This document shows positions 26,651-33,786 of a stretch of DNA of 64,000 nucleotides, piece after piece (the stretch's first letter is position 1; each line of letters starts with the position of its first letter). This DNA is from Planctobacterium marinum. Lineage in GTDB: Bacteria; Pseudomonadota; Gammaproteobacteria; Enterobacterales; Alteromonadaceae. The notes under the pieces were generated by a model. It made no database searches and had not been told where the DNA came from. It was given only the letters and a program-made list of their open reading frames with translations. A program made the translations under genes and the position numbers. Location: contig NZ_JAJEWQ010000003.1 of the NCBI RefSeq assembly GCF_020687805.1, positions 144,262-208,261 on the forward strand, in the 5' to 3' direction.

Positions 26651-26660
26651 GTGGGTGTCC
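26651..26660 (-). repeat. Dispersed 3'-flanking repeat, copy 7
   Basis: On the minus strand it reads TTAACGAGGACACCCACTTT, beginning 7 bases after the map stop, with the core GGACACCCAC at 26651-26660. It is oriented oppositely to copy 6, about 100 bases away. Confidence 0.55.
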
Positions 26661-26672
26661 TCGTTAATTCAG

Positions 26673-27476
26673 TTAATTAGTTTTCCGGAACTCCGGAGTT
26701 ATTTCGCATATTTCTTCGCTGCGCAAGGTTAAAACTTCATAGCCATTTTGGGTGACAAGTATTGTGTGCTCCCACTGTGCCGACAATCTTTTGTCCCGTG
26801 TTACTACAGTCCATCCATCCTTTTTCATTTTCGTTTTGTGAGTGCCCTGATTGATCATTGGCTCGATTGTAAAGGTCATTCCGGCCACAAGTGCCTGCCC
26901 CGTTTTAGGCTCACCAAAGTGCAACACCTGTGGCTCTTCATGCATCTGCTGCCCTATGCCATGTCCGCAATATTCGCGTACTACGCTAAAGCCATGTTTC
27001 CTGGCGTGAGTTTGAATCGCATGGCCAATGTCACCGAGGGTAGCGCCTGGTTTAACAGTTTCAATGCCTTTCCACATAGCCTGGTAGGTAACGTCAACTA
27101 ATCGCCTGGCAACGGGAGAAACCTGGCCTATCAGGTACATTTTACTGCTATCCGCGATGTAACCATTTTTCTCCAGGGTAATATCAATGTTCACGATATC
27201 GCCCGATTTCAACTTTTTCGCGGCCGACGGTACCCCATGGCAAACGACGTCGTTTACTGAAGAGTTTAGTACATACTCATAACCATATTGGCCTTTACTG
27301 GAAGGACGCGCCTGTAATTCTTCGACAATATAGTTTTCAACAAAATCATTGATCTCAAGCGTTGACCGCCCTGCCACCACAAATCGATCTAACTCGCTGA
27401 ATACCTGCGCCAGCAGTTTTCCGGATTCACGCATTAACTCTATTTCTTGTTGCGATTTAACGTGATTGCTATTCAT
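26673..27476 (-). CDS. map: Type I methionine aminopeptidase, ParD-associated copy
   Basis: Removes N-terminal Met from nascent proteins; a dinuclear metalloenzyme. The 267-residue protein has the type I layout and metal ligands in the usual places: VCHGVP (His), IVNIDITLEKNGYIADSS (two Asp), EYCGHGIG (His), FTIEPMI (Glu) and SAQWEHTILV (Glu). It overlaps the upstream ParD-like gene by eight bases (ATGAATAG), so the two are translationally coupled. The housekeeping map gene normally sits beside rpsB elsewhere, so this is probably a second, accessory copy. A dispersed repeat follows its stop closely. Confidence 0.93.
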   Translation of the reverse strand: MNSNHVKSQQEIELMRESGKLLAQVFSELDRFVVAGRSTLEINDFVENYIVEELQARPSSKGQYGYEYVLNSSVNDVVCHGVPSAAKKLKSGDIVNIDITLEKNGYIADSSKMYLIGQVSPVARRLVDVTYQAMWKGIETVKPGATLGDIGHAIQTHARKHGFSVVREYCGHGIGQQMHEEPQVLHFGEPKTGQALVAGMTFTIEPMINQGTHKTKMKKDGWTVVTRDKRLSAQWEHTILVTQNGYEVLTLRSEEICEITPEFRKTN

Positions 27477-27675
27477 TGATCAGTCTTATTGTGGTGACGT
27501 TTTGAGCAAGCATTTCACGTTCTAAAATTTGCTCATAAGTTAGTTTTGGGTTTTGCTCCGCCAGTCGTCCTATCTTGAGCCAGAACTCTGCCTGGGAGTT
27601 TATTGAACGCTCCATTACTGTACTCGTTTTTCTGACCTCATCATGAAGTTCGTCTGAAATTTTTACTATACCCAT
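27469..27675 (-). CDS. ParD-like antitoxin-family protein
   Basis: A 68-residue protein starting MGIVKISDELHDEVRKTSTVMERSINSQAEFWLKIGRLAEQNP. It has a ribbon-helix-helix-like N-terminus and the RSINSQAEFW motif of the ParD_like (formerly DUF3423) family, which is related to antitoxin ParD. I chose the inner ATG to match the family start; four more codons are possible. It overlaps the following methionine aminopeptidase gene. A perfect ATACA/TGTAT inverted repeat upstream could be its own operator. No ParE-type toxin is present, so a toxin-antitoxin role is conjecture. Confidence 0.75.
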   Translation of the reverse strand: MGIVKISDELHDEVRKTSTVMERSINSQAEFWLKIGRLAEQNPKLTYEQILEREMLAQNVTTIRLINE

Positions 27676-27701
27676 TCGCAATACCATTAACTACACTATA
27701 T

Positions 27702-27714
27702 ATACAATATGTAT
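27702..27714 (-). promoter_or_regulatory. Candidate operator of the parD-like/map operon
   Basis: ATACAATATGTAT is a perfect inverted repeat (5-base arms, 3-base centre), 27 bases upstream of the ParD-like start within an AT-rich promoter-like stretch. Ribbon-helix-helix proteins often bind such sites to autoregulate. Confidence 0.4.
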
Positions 27715-27947
27715 CATTTTATAGCTTCTGTCTACCGCAGCATTTGAGTTTGAATAGTGCTAAACGAGGATTTTAAGCCGAATGTTGGTTGACGTTTTTC
27801 CCGATCAGATATGCGATTTTGTCAGTTGTAGTCCATGTCAGAATTAACAGAGAGAATTAGTTGGGAGAATTGTCAGAGTGAAACGTATCCCGCAGTTGCA
27901 ACTCAGTAAAACGGAGAGCTCCCTCTCCGTTGTGCCGTATGTGTTAC

Positions 27948-28745
27948 TTATTTAATTGCCAGTTCGGTGTTTAAGTATTTTAAGCAATATTCCTGAGCAT
28001 CAGCATTGACTGATACCTCTTCATTACTTCTTAACTCAAGATAGATTGATATCACGTTATTTAGAGCATTCACCAAAGACGCCTTATCGTGACCTGCCAA
28101 TGTCATCTTCAATTTATCTGCAAAGCTCGGTAACCTTGTTTCCAGGTTTCTGACACCCGATGGCACCATCCCGTTTTGCTGCAACGCCAGTGGCGAAAGC
28201 ACCGTCGTTCTTAAAAATGATAAGAATTCAATCGCCTCAAAGTACTCTCCCCGGGCTATTTTACCAACAGCATAGTGCACCCAAACCCAAAATCGGTTTT
28301 CAATCCAATTTATATCAGGCTGGGGATACTGATAATCAGAGGCAGCGAAGACGTCAGTTAAACAATTTTGTCTCTCCCACAATACCTTAGTGTTGTCCAC
28401 CCGATTAGCCGCGTCGTTTAATGTCACAAACTTAAAATCAACATGGAGCAATTCCGGTAGAAAAAGCGCAATAATCAAACGAGGCTCCCCGACATGTTCG
28501 CCCGTAAAACTGACTAAACACCCGCTGATGCTGTTAATCATTCTTAAGCGTGCATGCATTACCTCTTCAAAATCTGATGGGTCTGTCGCGATAACTAAAT
28601 CTAAATCACTGTATCGATCCATATTATCGGATGCGAATGACCCCCCGGCTCCAATTCCCAGGATCCTGGCGTCTTTTGAAAGTTCGATGATTATTGTGTT
28701 GAGCAAGCGCTCATGTGCCGCAGACAGCGTTTTTGGATAACTCAT
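27948..28745 (-). CDS. Nucleotidyltransferase-fold protein
   Basis: A 265-residue protein with a DNA polymerase beta-type nucleotidyltransferase core near its N-terminus. The GS motif is at 35-36 in GIGAGGSFASD, the metal-binding D47-x-D49 in RYSDLDLVI, and a third acidic residue is near 103 in LHVDFK. The C-terminal half is helical, as in lincosamide and aminoglycoside nucleotidyltransferases. These modify small molecules by adding AMP, but the substrate here cannot be told and resistance should not be assumed. The gene is single, on the minus strand within the accessory block. Confidence 0.75.
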   Translation of the reverse strand: MSYPKTLSAAHERLLNTIIIELSKDARILGIGAGGSFASDNMDRYSDLDLVIATDPSDFEEVMHARLRMINSISGCLVSFTGEHVGEPRLIIALFLPELLHVDFKFVTLNDAANRVDNTKVLWERQNCLTDVFAASDYQYPQPDINWIENRFWVWVHYAVGKIARGEYFEAIEFLSFLRTTVLSPLALQQNGMVPSGVRNLETRLPSFADKLKMTLAGHDKASLVNALNNVISIYLELRSNEEVSVNADAQEYCLKYLNTELAIK

Positions 28746-28867
28746 ATTTTACCTGCTGTGATGTAAGGTTAAGAACTGCAAAAAGCAGTTAGTGCGGTAA
28801 AATTAGCGCAGCATTACAGCGTACGGTGCAGGGGCATAAATTTCAATCAATTTGTACTTTTCGCTGG

Positions 28868-29584
28868 TCACACAACCACCACCGCTATCATTCTGACAGC
28901 CAGCAAGGTCAATAGTATTTTAATGGCGAGAATGATGTGTTCATTAGGTACAGCAAGTCGTAATTTAGTACCAATGAAAGAGCCAAGTATGGCGCCAGCC
29001 ACCATAAAGAGTAGTAATTCTACGTTGCTAAAAAGCTCAGCCGTTACATAGGCAAACACCGGTATTTTCGCCAGGTGACTAATCGTCATAAACATGGAAC
29101 TGGTGGCGATAATGTCATCTTTAGAATCCAGTTCTTTCGTTAACACAGATAGCGACAATGGCCCGGTTGCACCAACCACTAAGCCCAGACCCGTTTGCAA
29201 AAACCCGATAAGGTAATAGCTCTCAAACCGTTTTATAAAGTCCGCGAAATGAGCACTCCACAGATTCAGCAGAATATATACACCAATTGCTAACGGCACA
29301 TAGGTGGTGGGCACGCTGAGCAAGATGTAACCAAATAACAAAACCCCAAACAGTGAGCCAATGAAGAACTTAGGAAACAGTGCCCACCTGACATGAGACA
29401 ATGAAAACACCATTCGTGAAGAATTGCTGGCAATTTGGGTTATGCCATGTATCGGGATGATTAAAGCGGGATTTAAAAATACAGGAAGGATGGCAATTAA
29501 CAGCATACCACCGCCAAACCCCACCACACCGGCTATCGCGGAGGTGCACAGTGAGATTAACCACAGAACAATCTCAGTACTCAA
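28868..29584 (-). CDS. TauE/SafE-family membrane permease
   Basis: A 238-residue integral membrane protein with about seven helices and the duplicated TauE/SafE motifs: AGVVGFGGGMLLIAILPVFLNP in the first half and GATGPLSLSVLTKEL in the second. Members export sulfite, sulfoacetate and other small organic or sulfur anions, but for most the substrate is unknown. No sulfur metabolism gene adjoins it to suggest one. About 120 bases separate it from the nucleotidyltransferase gene on the same strand. Confidence 0.85.
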   Translation of the reverse strand: MSTEIVLWLISLCTSAIAGVVGFGGGMLLIAILPVFLNPALIIPIHGITQIASNSSRMVFSLSHVRWALFPKFFIGSLFGVLLFGYILLSVPTTYVPLAIGVYILLNLWSAHFADFIKRFESYYLIGFLQTGLGLVVGATGPLSLSVLTKELDSKDDIIATSSMFMTISHLAKIPVFAYVTAELFSNVELLLFMVAGAILGSFIGTKLRLAVPNEHIILAIKILLTLLAVRMIAVVVV

Positions 29585-29789
29585 ATAGTTACCTTGCTCT
29601 TTAGCATTTAATTTTTGAACTTCAGATTATCTGATACTGGCAATAACCAAACAACCATCATAATTATTGCCAAATAGAAAACCATATAAATGACAATCAA
29701 CTGAGCTTAGTTCATCAATGGCAACTCCAAGGGCAAGAAAGCCAACTTTGCGAAAAAAACTCTAAGGTACTTAAGCGCTATATCGACCG

Positions 29790-30395
29790 CTAAGGACGAT
29801 CGAATTTTTGTCTGGCTTTCTCTACCTTTTCGCGAGAGTGACATCCGATTTGGTGATCATTGATCAATCCCATTGCCTGCATAAACGCGAACACGGTCGT
29901 GGGCCCAACAAACTTCCAGCCACGTTTTTTCAGATCTTTAGACAGCGCCACAGACTCCGCTGAAGTGGATCGGGTTTGCGGCTCATGAGCACTTGTATCT
30001 GTCGGTTCAAAAGACCAAAAGTAAGCCGCCAGTGAACCAAATTCCCGTTCCATGTCAATGGCTTTTTGGGCATTATTAATGACTGCTTCGATTTTGCCTC
30101 GGTGCCTGACTATCCCTTTATTTTGCAGTAGTTCGGCAACATCGTTGTCGCTAAACCCGGATATGGCGTGAAAATCAAAGTGGGCAAATGCGACTCTGAA
30201 CGCATCTCTTTTCGCCAGGATAGTGCGCCAGCTCAATCCTGACTGAAAACCTTCAAGGCAAATTTTTTCAAATAACCTGCGATCATCCTTTACCGGAAAG
30301 CCCCACTCTGTATCGTGATACTCCGCAAACTCCTCGGTCGTCGCAGCCCAAGCGCAACGAATCACAGCGTCATTCTCTGTTTCTGCTATTGTCAT
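29790..30395 (-). CDS. tag: DNA-3-methyladenine glycosylase I
   Basis: Excises 3-methyladenine from alkylated DNA, the first step of base-excision repair. The 201-residue protein has the family start RCAWAATTEEFAEYHDTEWGFPV with the zinc-binding Cys, EGFQSGLSWRTILAKRDAF, the KGIVRHRGKIEAVINNA segment, and the C-terminal FVGPTTVFAFMQAMGLINDHQIGCHSR with the zinc-ligand His and Cys. AGGAG precedes the start. It is last in a tetR-yciI-tag operon, 15 bases behind yciI. It is therefore likely controlled by the TetR protein rather than by an Ada-type response. Confidence 0.95.
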   Translation of the reverse strand: MTIAETENDAVIRCAWAATTEEFAEYHDTEWGFPVKDDRRLFEKICLEGFQSGLSWRTILAKRDAFRVAFAHFDFHAISGFSDNDVAELLQNKGIVRHRGKIEAVINNAQKAIDMEREFGSLAAYFWSFEPTDTSAHEPQTRSTSAESVALSKDLKKRGWKFVGPTTVFAFMQAMGLINDHQIGCHSREKVEKARQKFDRP

Positions 30396-30410
30396 ATTCC
30401 GGCTCCTGGT

Positions 30411-30695
30411 TCAGGCTAAGAATGCTAAACGACTGTCAATTTTAGACGGTGCAATCTCATGGATTTCAGCGGTCACCACCCGCTGTTCTACGAATGGGTC
30501 CTGGGCAATCCTGTGCTGTAACTTATCCACCGCAGTATTGTGCGCAATGATTGACCCGCCTTTGCCTGGTTTGATACTACCCGCCAACAGAAATACACCA
30601 TCATCAAATCCTTGTTGCAACCAGGCGTTGTGTGCCGCCATCAACTCACCGGCCTGAGCCTTGTTTTCCGAAAATGTCAAAAATACGATAAACAT
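30411..30695 (-). CDS. YciI-like protein
   Basis: A 94-residue protein of the YCII-related family, a small ferredoxin-like alpha+beta fold. Seen: FIVFLTFSENKAQAGELMAAHNAWLQQGFDDGVFLLAGSIKPGKGGSII followed by DPFVEQRVVTAEIHEIAPSK, matching the family including the usual His (H22) and the DPF motif. Some relatives are dehydrochlorinase-like or have weak peroxidase activity; most are uncharacterised. Its ATG directly abuts the TAG stop of tetR, with AGAGGA inside the end of that gene. Confidence 0.85.
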   Translation of the reverse strand: MFIVFLTFSENKAQAGELMAAHNAWLQQGFDDGVFLLAGSIKPGKGGSIIAHNTAVDKLQHRIAQDPFVEQRVVTAEIHEIAPSKIDSRLAFLA

Positions 30696-31292
30696 CTAGT
30701 TATTCCTCTCGTTTGCTGAATTCGCTGTGTCGCTGCGGTGTAACTCATCAATCCATATGCACATCGCAGTGACTTCGCGTTTCACATAAATAAAGTCGCC
30801 AAAGGCACTGCCTAAAACCGCGACCCCCTGACTCCATGACAACACCCGCATCGCATATTCATCAGCCTTGTCTGATTCGCCGATCTCCGTAAATTGCTGC
30901 CGCAACCAGACGCGAAATAACGCAAATACTTTTTGCGCGTCTTTATTTTCAGGATCGCGTTTTACCAATTCATTAGACAGCGTACCCACCGGACAGCCAA
31001 AGACTCTGATTTTGTCCCAGTTTTGAATAACAATATTGATGTAGTGTTTGATCCTTTCTTGCGGCCCGGTGCTGGCGCCCTCCCAATGTTGCAACATATT
31101 CGCCGTTTCGCTTAACCGAAAGCCCACCACCGCATTCAATAAAGCGTCTTTAGATTTGAAGTGGTGGTACAAGTTTCCTTTTGAGATGCCAAGCCGACTG
31201 GCAACATGCAAAAAAGACGTGGCCTCAAATCCCTGCTCATAAAACAGGTCACTGGCTACAGCAATGATTTTTTCCCGGGTATTCACATTCAC
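30696..31292 (-). CDS. TetR-family transcriptional regulator
   Basis: A 198-residue regulator. The N-terminal helix-turn-helix domain is REKIIAVASDLFYEQGFEATSFLHVASRLGISKGNLYHHFKSKDALLNAVV (residues 6-56), the classic TetR pattern. The C-terminal ligand domain contains FGCPVGTLSNELVKRDPENK, a stretch shared with TetR proteins of the AcuR/YxaF-like group that often contain a reactive Cys; a thiol or electrophile cue is possible but unproven. It heads an operon with yciI and tag. Two strong palindromes upstream are likely its operators, implying autoregulation. Confidence 0.92.
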   Translation of the reverse strand: MNVNTREKIIAVASDLFYEQGFEATSFLHVASRLGISKGNLYHHFKSKDALLNAVVGFRLSETANMLQHWEGASTGPQERIKHYINIVIQNWDKIRVFGCPVGTLSNELVKRDPENKDAQKVFALFRVWLRQQFTEIGESDKADEYAMRVLSWSQGVAVLGSAFGDFIYVKREVTAMCIWIDELHRSDTANSANERNN

Positions 31293-31379
31293 AGTCGATG
31301 CCTCTGGTGCAGCCTATTAACTAAGCTGGTACTTACACATTAAATGCGTTTATTAGTATGCAACTATACTCTGAGTTTA

Positions 31380-31420
31380 GGACGATCGTCCCAACAACAC
31401 AATAGGACGGTCGTCCTATT
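31380..31420 (-). promoter_or_regulatory. Tandem TetR operators
   Basis: GGACGATCGTCC (31380-31391) is a perfect 12-bp palindrome. AATAGGAC, four bases, GTCCTATT (31401-31420) is a second. Their centres are 25 bp apart and both share the GGACGxTCGTCC core, 88-128 bases upstream of tetR. They lie in the 338-base gap between tetR and the divergent secreted-protein gene and could govern both. Confidence 0.7.
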
Positions 31421-31630
31421 TTATAATTACATGAATTTCCTGGTAATTTTCTTTTTGCAGGCGACTGCAACGGTCAATAAATCTGGATTTACCGGTAATT
31501 TTCGGGAAACTGAAACAGTAATACCTACATTCACTTTGAAAAACGCTGAAAATACAGCTGTAATTAGGGCCATAACACTCTTTCAGTAATACCGGGGCAC
31601 CGCCTCACAAACTGATAGTTTCCGGAGATT

Positions 31631-32566
31631 ATGATGCAGAAAATCGCGTATTTAACCTTGATAATTTTGCTGTGGAGCTTCAGCCAGGCCCAAGCTGTTG
31701 AAATTGGTTTCAGTGGCATGGCCAGAATAAATGCCGACTCTTTTCTGGTAGTCACCGACAAAAAAGGCTATCAACAGGGGGACCGCCTGGGCGTGTTAAA
31801 AACCCGAACCGATGCGATACCGGAATTTACTGCCATCAGCATTGCCGACTGGAAGCACAGTGACGGCCAGGCCAGCGATCTGGAGTCGGTCTGCCAGATC
31901 CCGGGGAAAAGTAACGAGTTTCTGCTGGCGGAATCCGGCTACTGGAAGGGTCAGTTTGGCCGACTTTTTCACATTGCCTTAACTATACCCACTGCCGTTG
32001 TCAAAACCGTGTATCAATTACCGATGTTAACAGGCAGCGATGACAAAATTGATGGCGATAACTTCGAAGGTATCGTCTGCCTTGAACACAACCGTAAATT
32101 CTATGTAGTGTTAGGAGAAAGAGGCGGAAGTGAGGCCTACCCAAATGGTGTGCTGCGCATCGGCGTTTTAGATTATGATCGAAGTCTGCTTTCCTGGGAT
32201 GAATATCAGGACAAAGCTGTCACTGTTGTCGCTCCTGAATTGTGGGGCAATCCTCAGCTCAGACGTACTATTTCGGATCTGCATCTGGACAATCAGGGTA
32301 CGGTTTGGGCCGTTGCCACCGAGGACGCTGGTGATGAGGGCCCATTTCGTTCAATTGTATACCCTGCAGCGTCGGTTACCGATGCGACACACTCAGAGCC
32401 GCTGCAAAGGGTCAATGCCCCCAAAATATTCTGGCAGATTGATGGATTTAAGGTAGAAGCGTTAGCCGCTCCCTCAGTAATGGTTCCGGGCAGTGTGTTG
32501 AGCATTGGAACAGAAGACGAGTCTTACGGTGGCACCTGGCGACCATTATTTGCGGCGCCGCAGTAA
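31631..32566 (+). CDS. Secreted protein, probable beta-propeller
   Basis: A 311-residue protein with a signal peptide (MMQKIAYLTLIILLWSFSQAQA). The mature part is strand-rich, with repeats such as MARINADSFLVVTDKKG, DLESVCQIPGKSNEFLLAESGYW, NFEGIVCLEHNRKFYVVLGERGG and ISDLHLDNQGTVWAVATED. These resemble blades of propellers in the phytase-like esterase or SdiA-regulated groups. No catalytic motif is certain. GGAG precedes the ATG. It is divergent from the tetR operon, is followed by a hairpin terminator, and lies just before ruvX, at the right edge of the accessory block. Confidence 0.65.
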   Translation: MMQKIAYLTLIILLWSFSQAQAVEIGFSGMARINADSFLVVTDKKGYQQGDRLGVLKTRTDAIPEFTAISIADWKHSDGQASDLESVCQIPGKSNEFLLAESGYWKGQFGRLFHIALTIPTAVVKTVYQLPMLTGSDDKIDGDNFEGIVCLEHNRKFYVVLGERGGSEAYPNGVLRIGVLDYDRSLLSWDEYQDKAVTVVAPELWGNPQLRRTISDLHLDNQGTVWAVATEDAGDEGPFRSIVYPAASVTDATHSEPLQRVNAPKIFWQIDGFKVEALAAPSVMVPGSVLSIGTEDESYGGTWRPLFAAPQ

Positions 32567-32626
32567 ACCATAGAATGCGCTCTAATGAAGCCAGATGCTG
32601 TGACATTGATCCGGTCGCCTTCGCAT

Positions 32627-32652
32627 AAAACCGGTCCTATTAATCCGGTTTT
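32627..32652 (+). terminator. Hairpin between the propeller-like gene and ruvX
   Basis: AAAACCGG, ten-base loop, CCGGTTTT followed by AATAAAAA. A perfect 8-base stem about 60 bases past the stop; it can act in both directions. Confidence 0.6.
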
Positions 32653-32737
32653 AATAAAAACTGGTTCAATACAGAGCACAGTCTGATTACAATTCGCTGT
32701 ATGACAAACTACCCCATGGCAAAAATTCCAGTTCACC

Positions 32738-33160
32738 ATGAATACACTTCTCGGATTTGATTTTGGTACCCGCAGTATTGGCGTTGCCGTTGCGCAGGCG
32801 ATAACAGGTACTGCAGCACCACTGGAGGCATTAAAAGCCACTGATGGCATACCCGACTGGCAGAAAGTGGAAGCCTTATTTGCAGAGTGGCAACCTGATC
32901 GCGTGGTGGTGGGATTACCGCTGAATATGGATGGCACCTGGCAACAGGTAACCTATGGCGCCCAGAAGTTTGCCAACCGCTTGTCCAATCGCTTCAGAAT
33001 GCCAATAGATACCTACGATGAGCGCCTGACTACCGCCGCTGCCAAAGAAAAGTTATTTGAATTGGGCGGCTATAAAAAACTGCAGAAAGGCAAAATAGAC
33101 AGTGTTTCTGCCTGTTTGATTGCGGAAAGTTGGTTAGAGAATGTCTATTATCAGGAATAA
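32738..33160 (+). CDS. ruvX: RuvX/YqgF, RNase H-fold nuclease
   Basis: A 140-residue RNase H-like protein of the RuvX/YqgF family, linked to processing of pre-16S rRNA and described as a Holliday-junction resolvase-like enzyme. Motifs: [14 protein letters not shown] (first catalytic Asp), [32 protein letters not shown] and [17 protein letters not shown]. It normally follows yqgE directly. Here an accessory block of about 10 kb lies between them. Confidence 0.94.
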   Translation: MNTLLGFDFGTRSIGVAVAQAITGTAAPLEALKATDGIPDWQKVEALFAEWQPDRVVVGLPLNMDGTWQQVTYGAQKFANRLSNRFRMPIDTYDERLTTAAAKEKLFELGGYKKLQKGKIDSVSACLIAESWLENVYYQE

Positions 33161-33200
33161 GCTGAGCCAATTTAGTCATCTCGTTCCTTGAATCACTCCA

Positions 33201-33512
33201 TCAGGGTGAAAATTCAGTGCCGCATTGCCAGCAGATTTCAAAACTGGCTTCGTTTTCTTCCTGACACTGGCGGCAAATCCAGGGGCTGCCCTGCACTTCA
33301 GAAGCTTCAAATTCAGCAATCAATTTGCTGGCCCGGTTAAACCACTCATTGTCGGTTAACCAGATTTCTGGCCAGGCATCAAACGGGGAAATTTCCCCGA
33401 CACCGCCAATGGCAAATTCGTTTTTGATAAAGCAGGGAATACCGTAACTATCCAGCAGATCTTTAATCTGCTGGATGCGTAAACGATTTTCACTGCAAAA
33501 CACTTTTACCAA
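33201..33512 (-). CDS. DUF2007 protein with C-terminal zinc ribbon
   Basis: A 103-residue protein. The first ~70 residues match the DUF2007 (putative signal-transducing protein) pattern: VKVFCSENRLRIQQIKDLLDSYGIPCFIKNEFAIGGVGEISPFDAWPEIWL. The tail carries a four-Cys zinc ribbon, WICRQCQEENEASFEICWQCG. The role is unknown. The start codon is TTG without a visible ribosome site, and it lies only seven bases from a MITE, so its native upstream region has been replaced. Confidence 0.75.
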   Translation of the reverse strand: MVKVFCSENRLRIQQIKDLLDSYGIPCFIKNEFAIGGVGEISPFDAWPEIWLTDNEWFNRASKLIAEFEASEVQGSPWICRQCQEENEASFEICWQCGTEFSP

Positions 33513-33518
33513 GTTGTT

Positions 33519-33783
33519 ATACCATTTCCATTATATATTTGCCCACCTCAGTGGGTGATGAAAAGCATTTAGACAAGGCGGATGTTTGCCGGTCTAGTGG
33601 GCCTAAATCAAAAACATCCAACACAGTATAAATGCTTTTCAGCCCCATCGTAGACGCGCCTCAAGAACATTATTTCTTTGTTGCGCGAAGCTCACAAGAC
33701 CACCAGTATTCTTTCATTCGCACGCCTCGAACTAATGTCCCTGAGGCTGCGCTGAGAGGGTAAATATACAATAGAAATGGTAT
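33519..33783. mobile_element. MITE-like element with 26-bp terminal inverted repeats
   Basis: The left end starts ATACCATTTCCATTATATAT; the right end, read inversely, starts ATACCATTTCTATTGTATAT. Over 26 bases they match at 23 positions. The element is about 265 bases, has no ORF, and contains an inner AAAAGCATTTA/AAATGCTTTT inverted pair. It fills the space between the pilU stop and the DUF2007 gene start almost exactly. I cannot identify a target duplication. Confidence 0.75.
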
Positions 33784-33786
33784 CTA

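Noticed and set aside
27948-28745. An aminoglycoside or lincosamide resistance gene
   Set aside because: Only the general nucleotidyltransferase motifs are visible; the substrate-specific region is not recognisable, so no resistance call is made.
31344-31589. An 81-codon open frame on the plus strand
   Set aside because: It runs through the twin TetR palindromes, has no ribosome site and shows no family features; it is probably chance.
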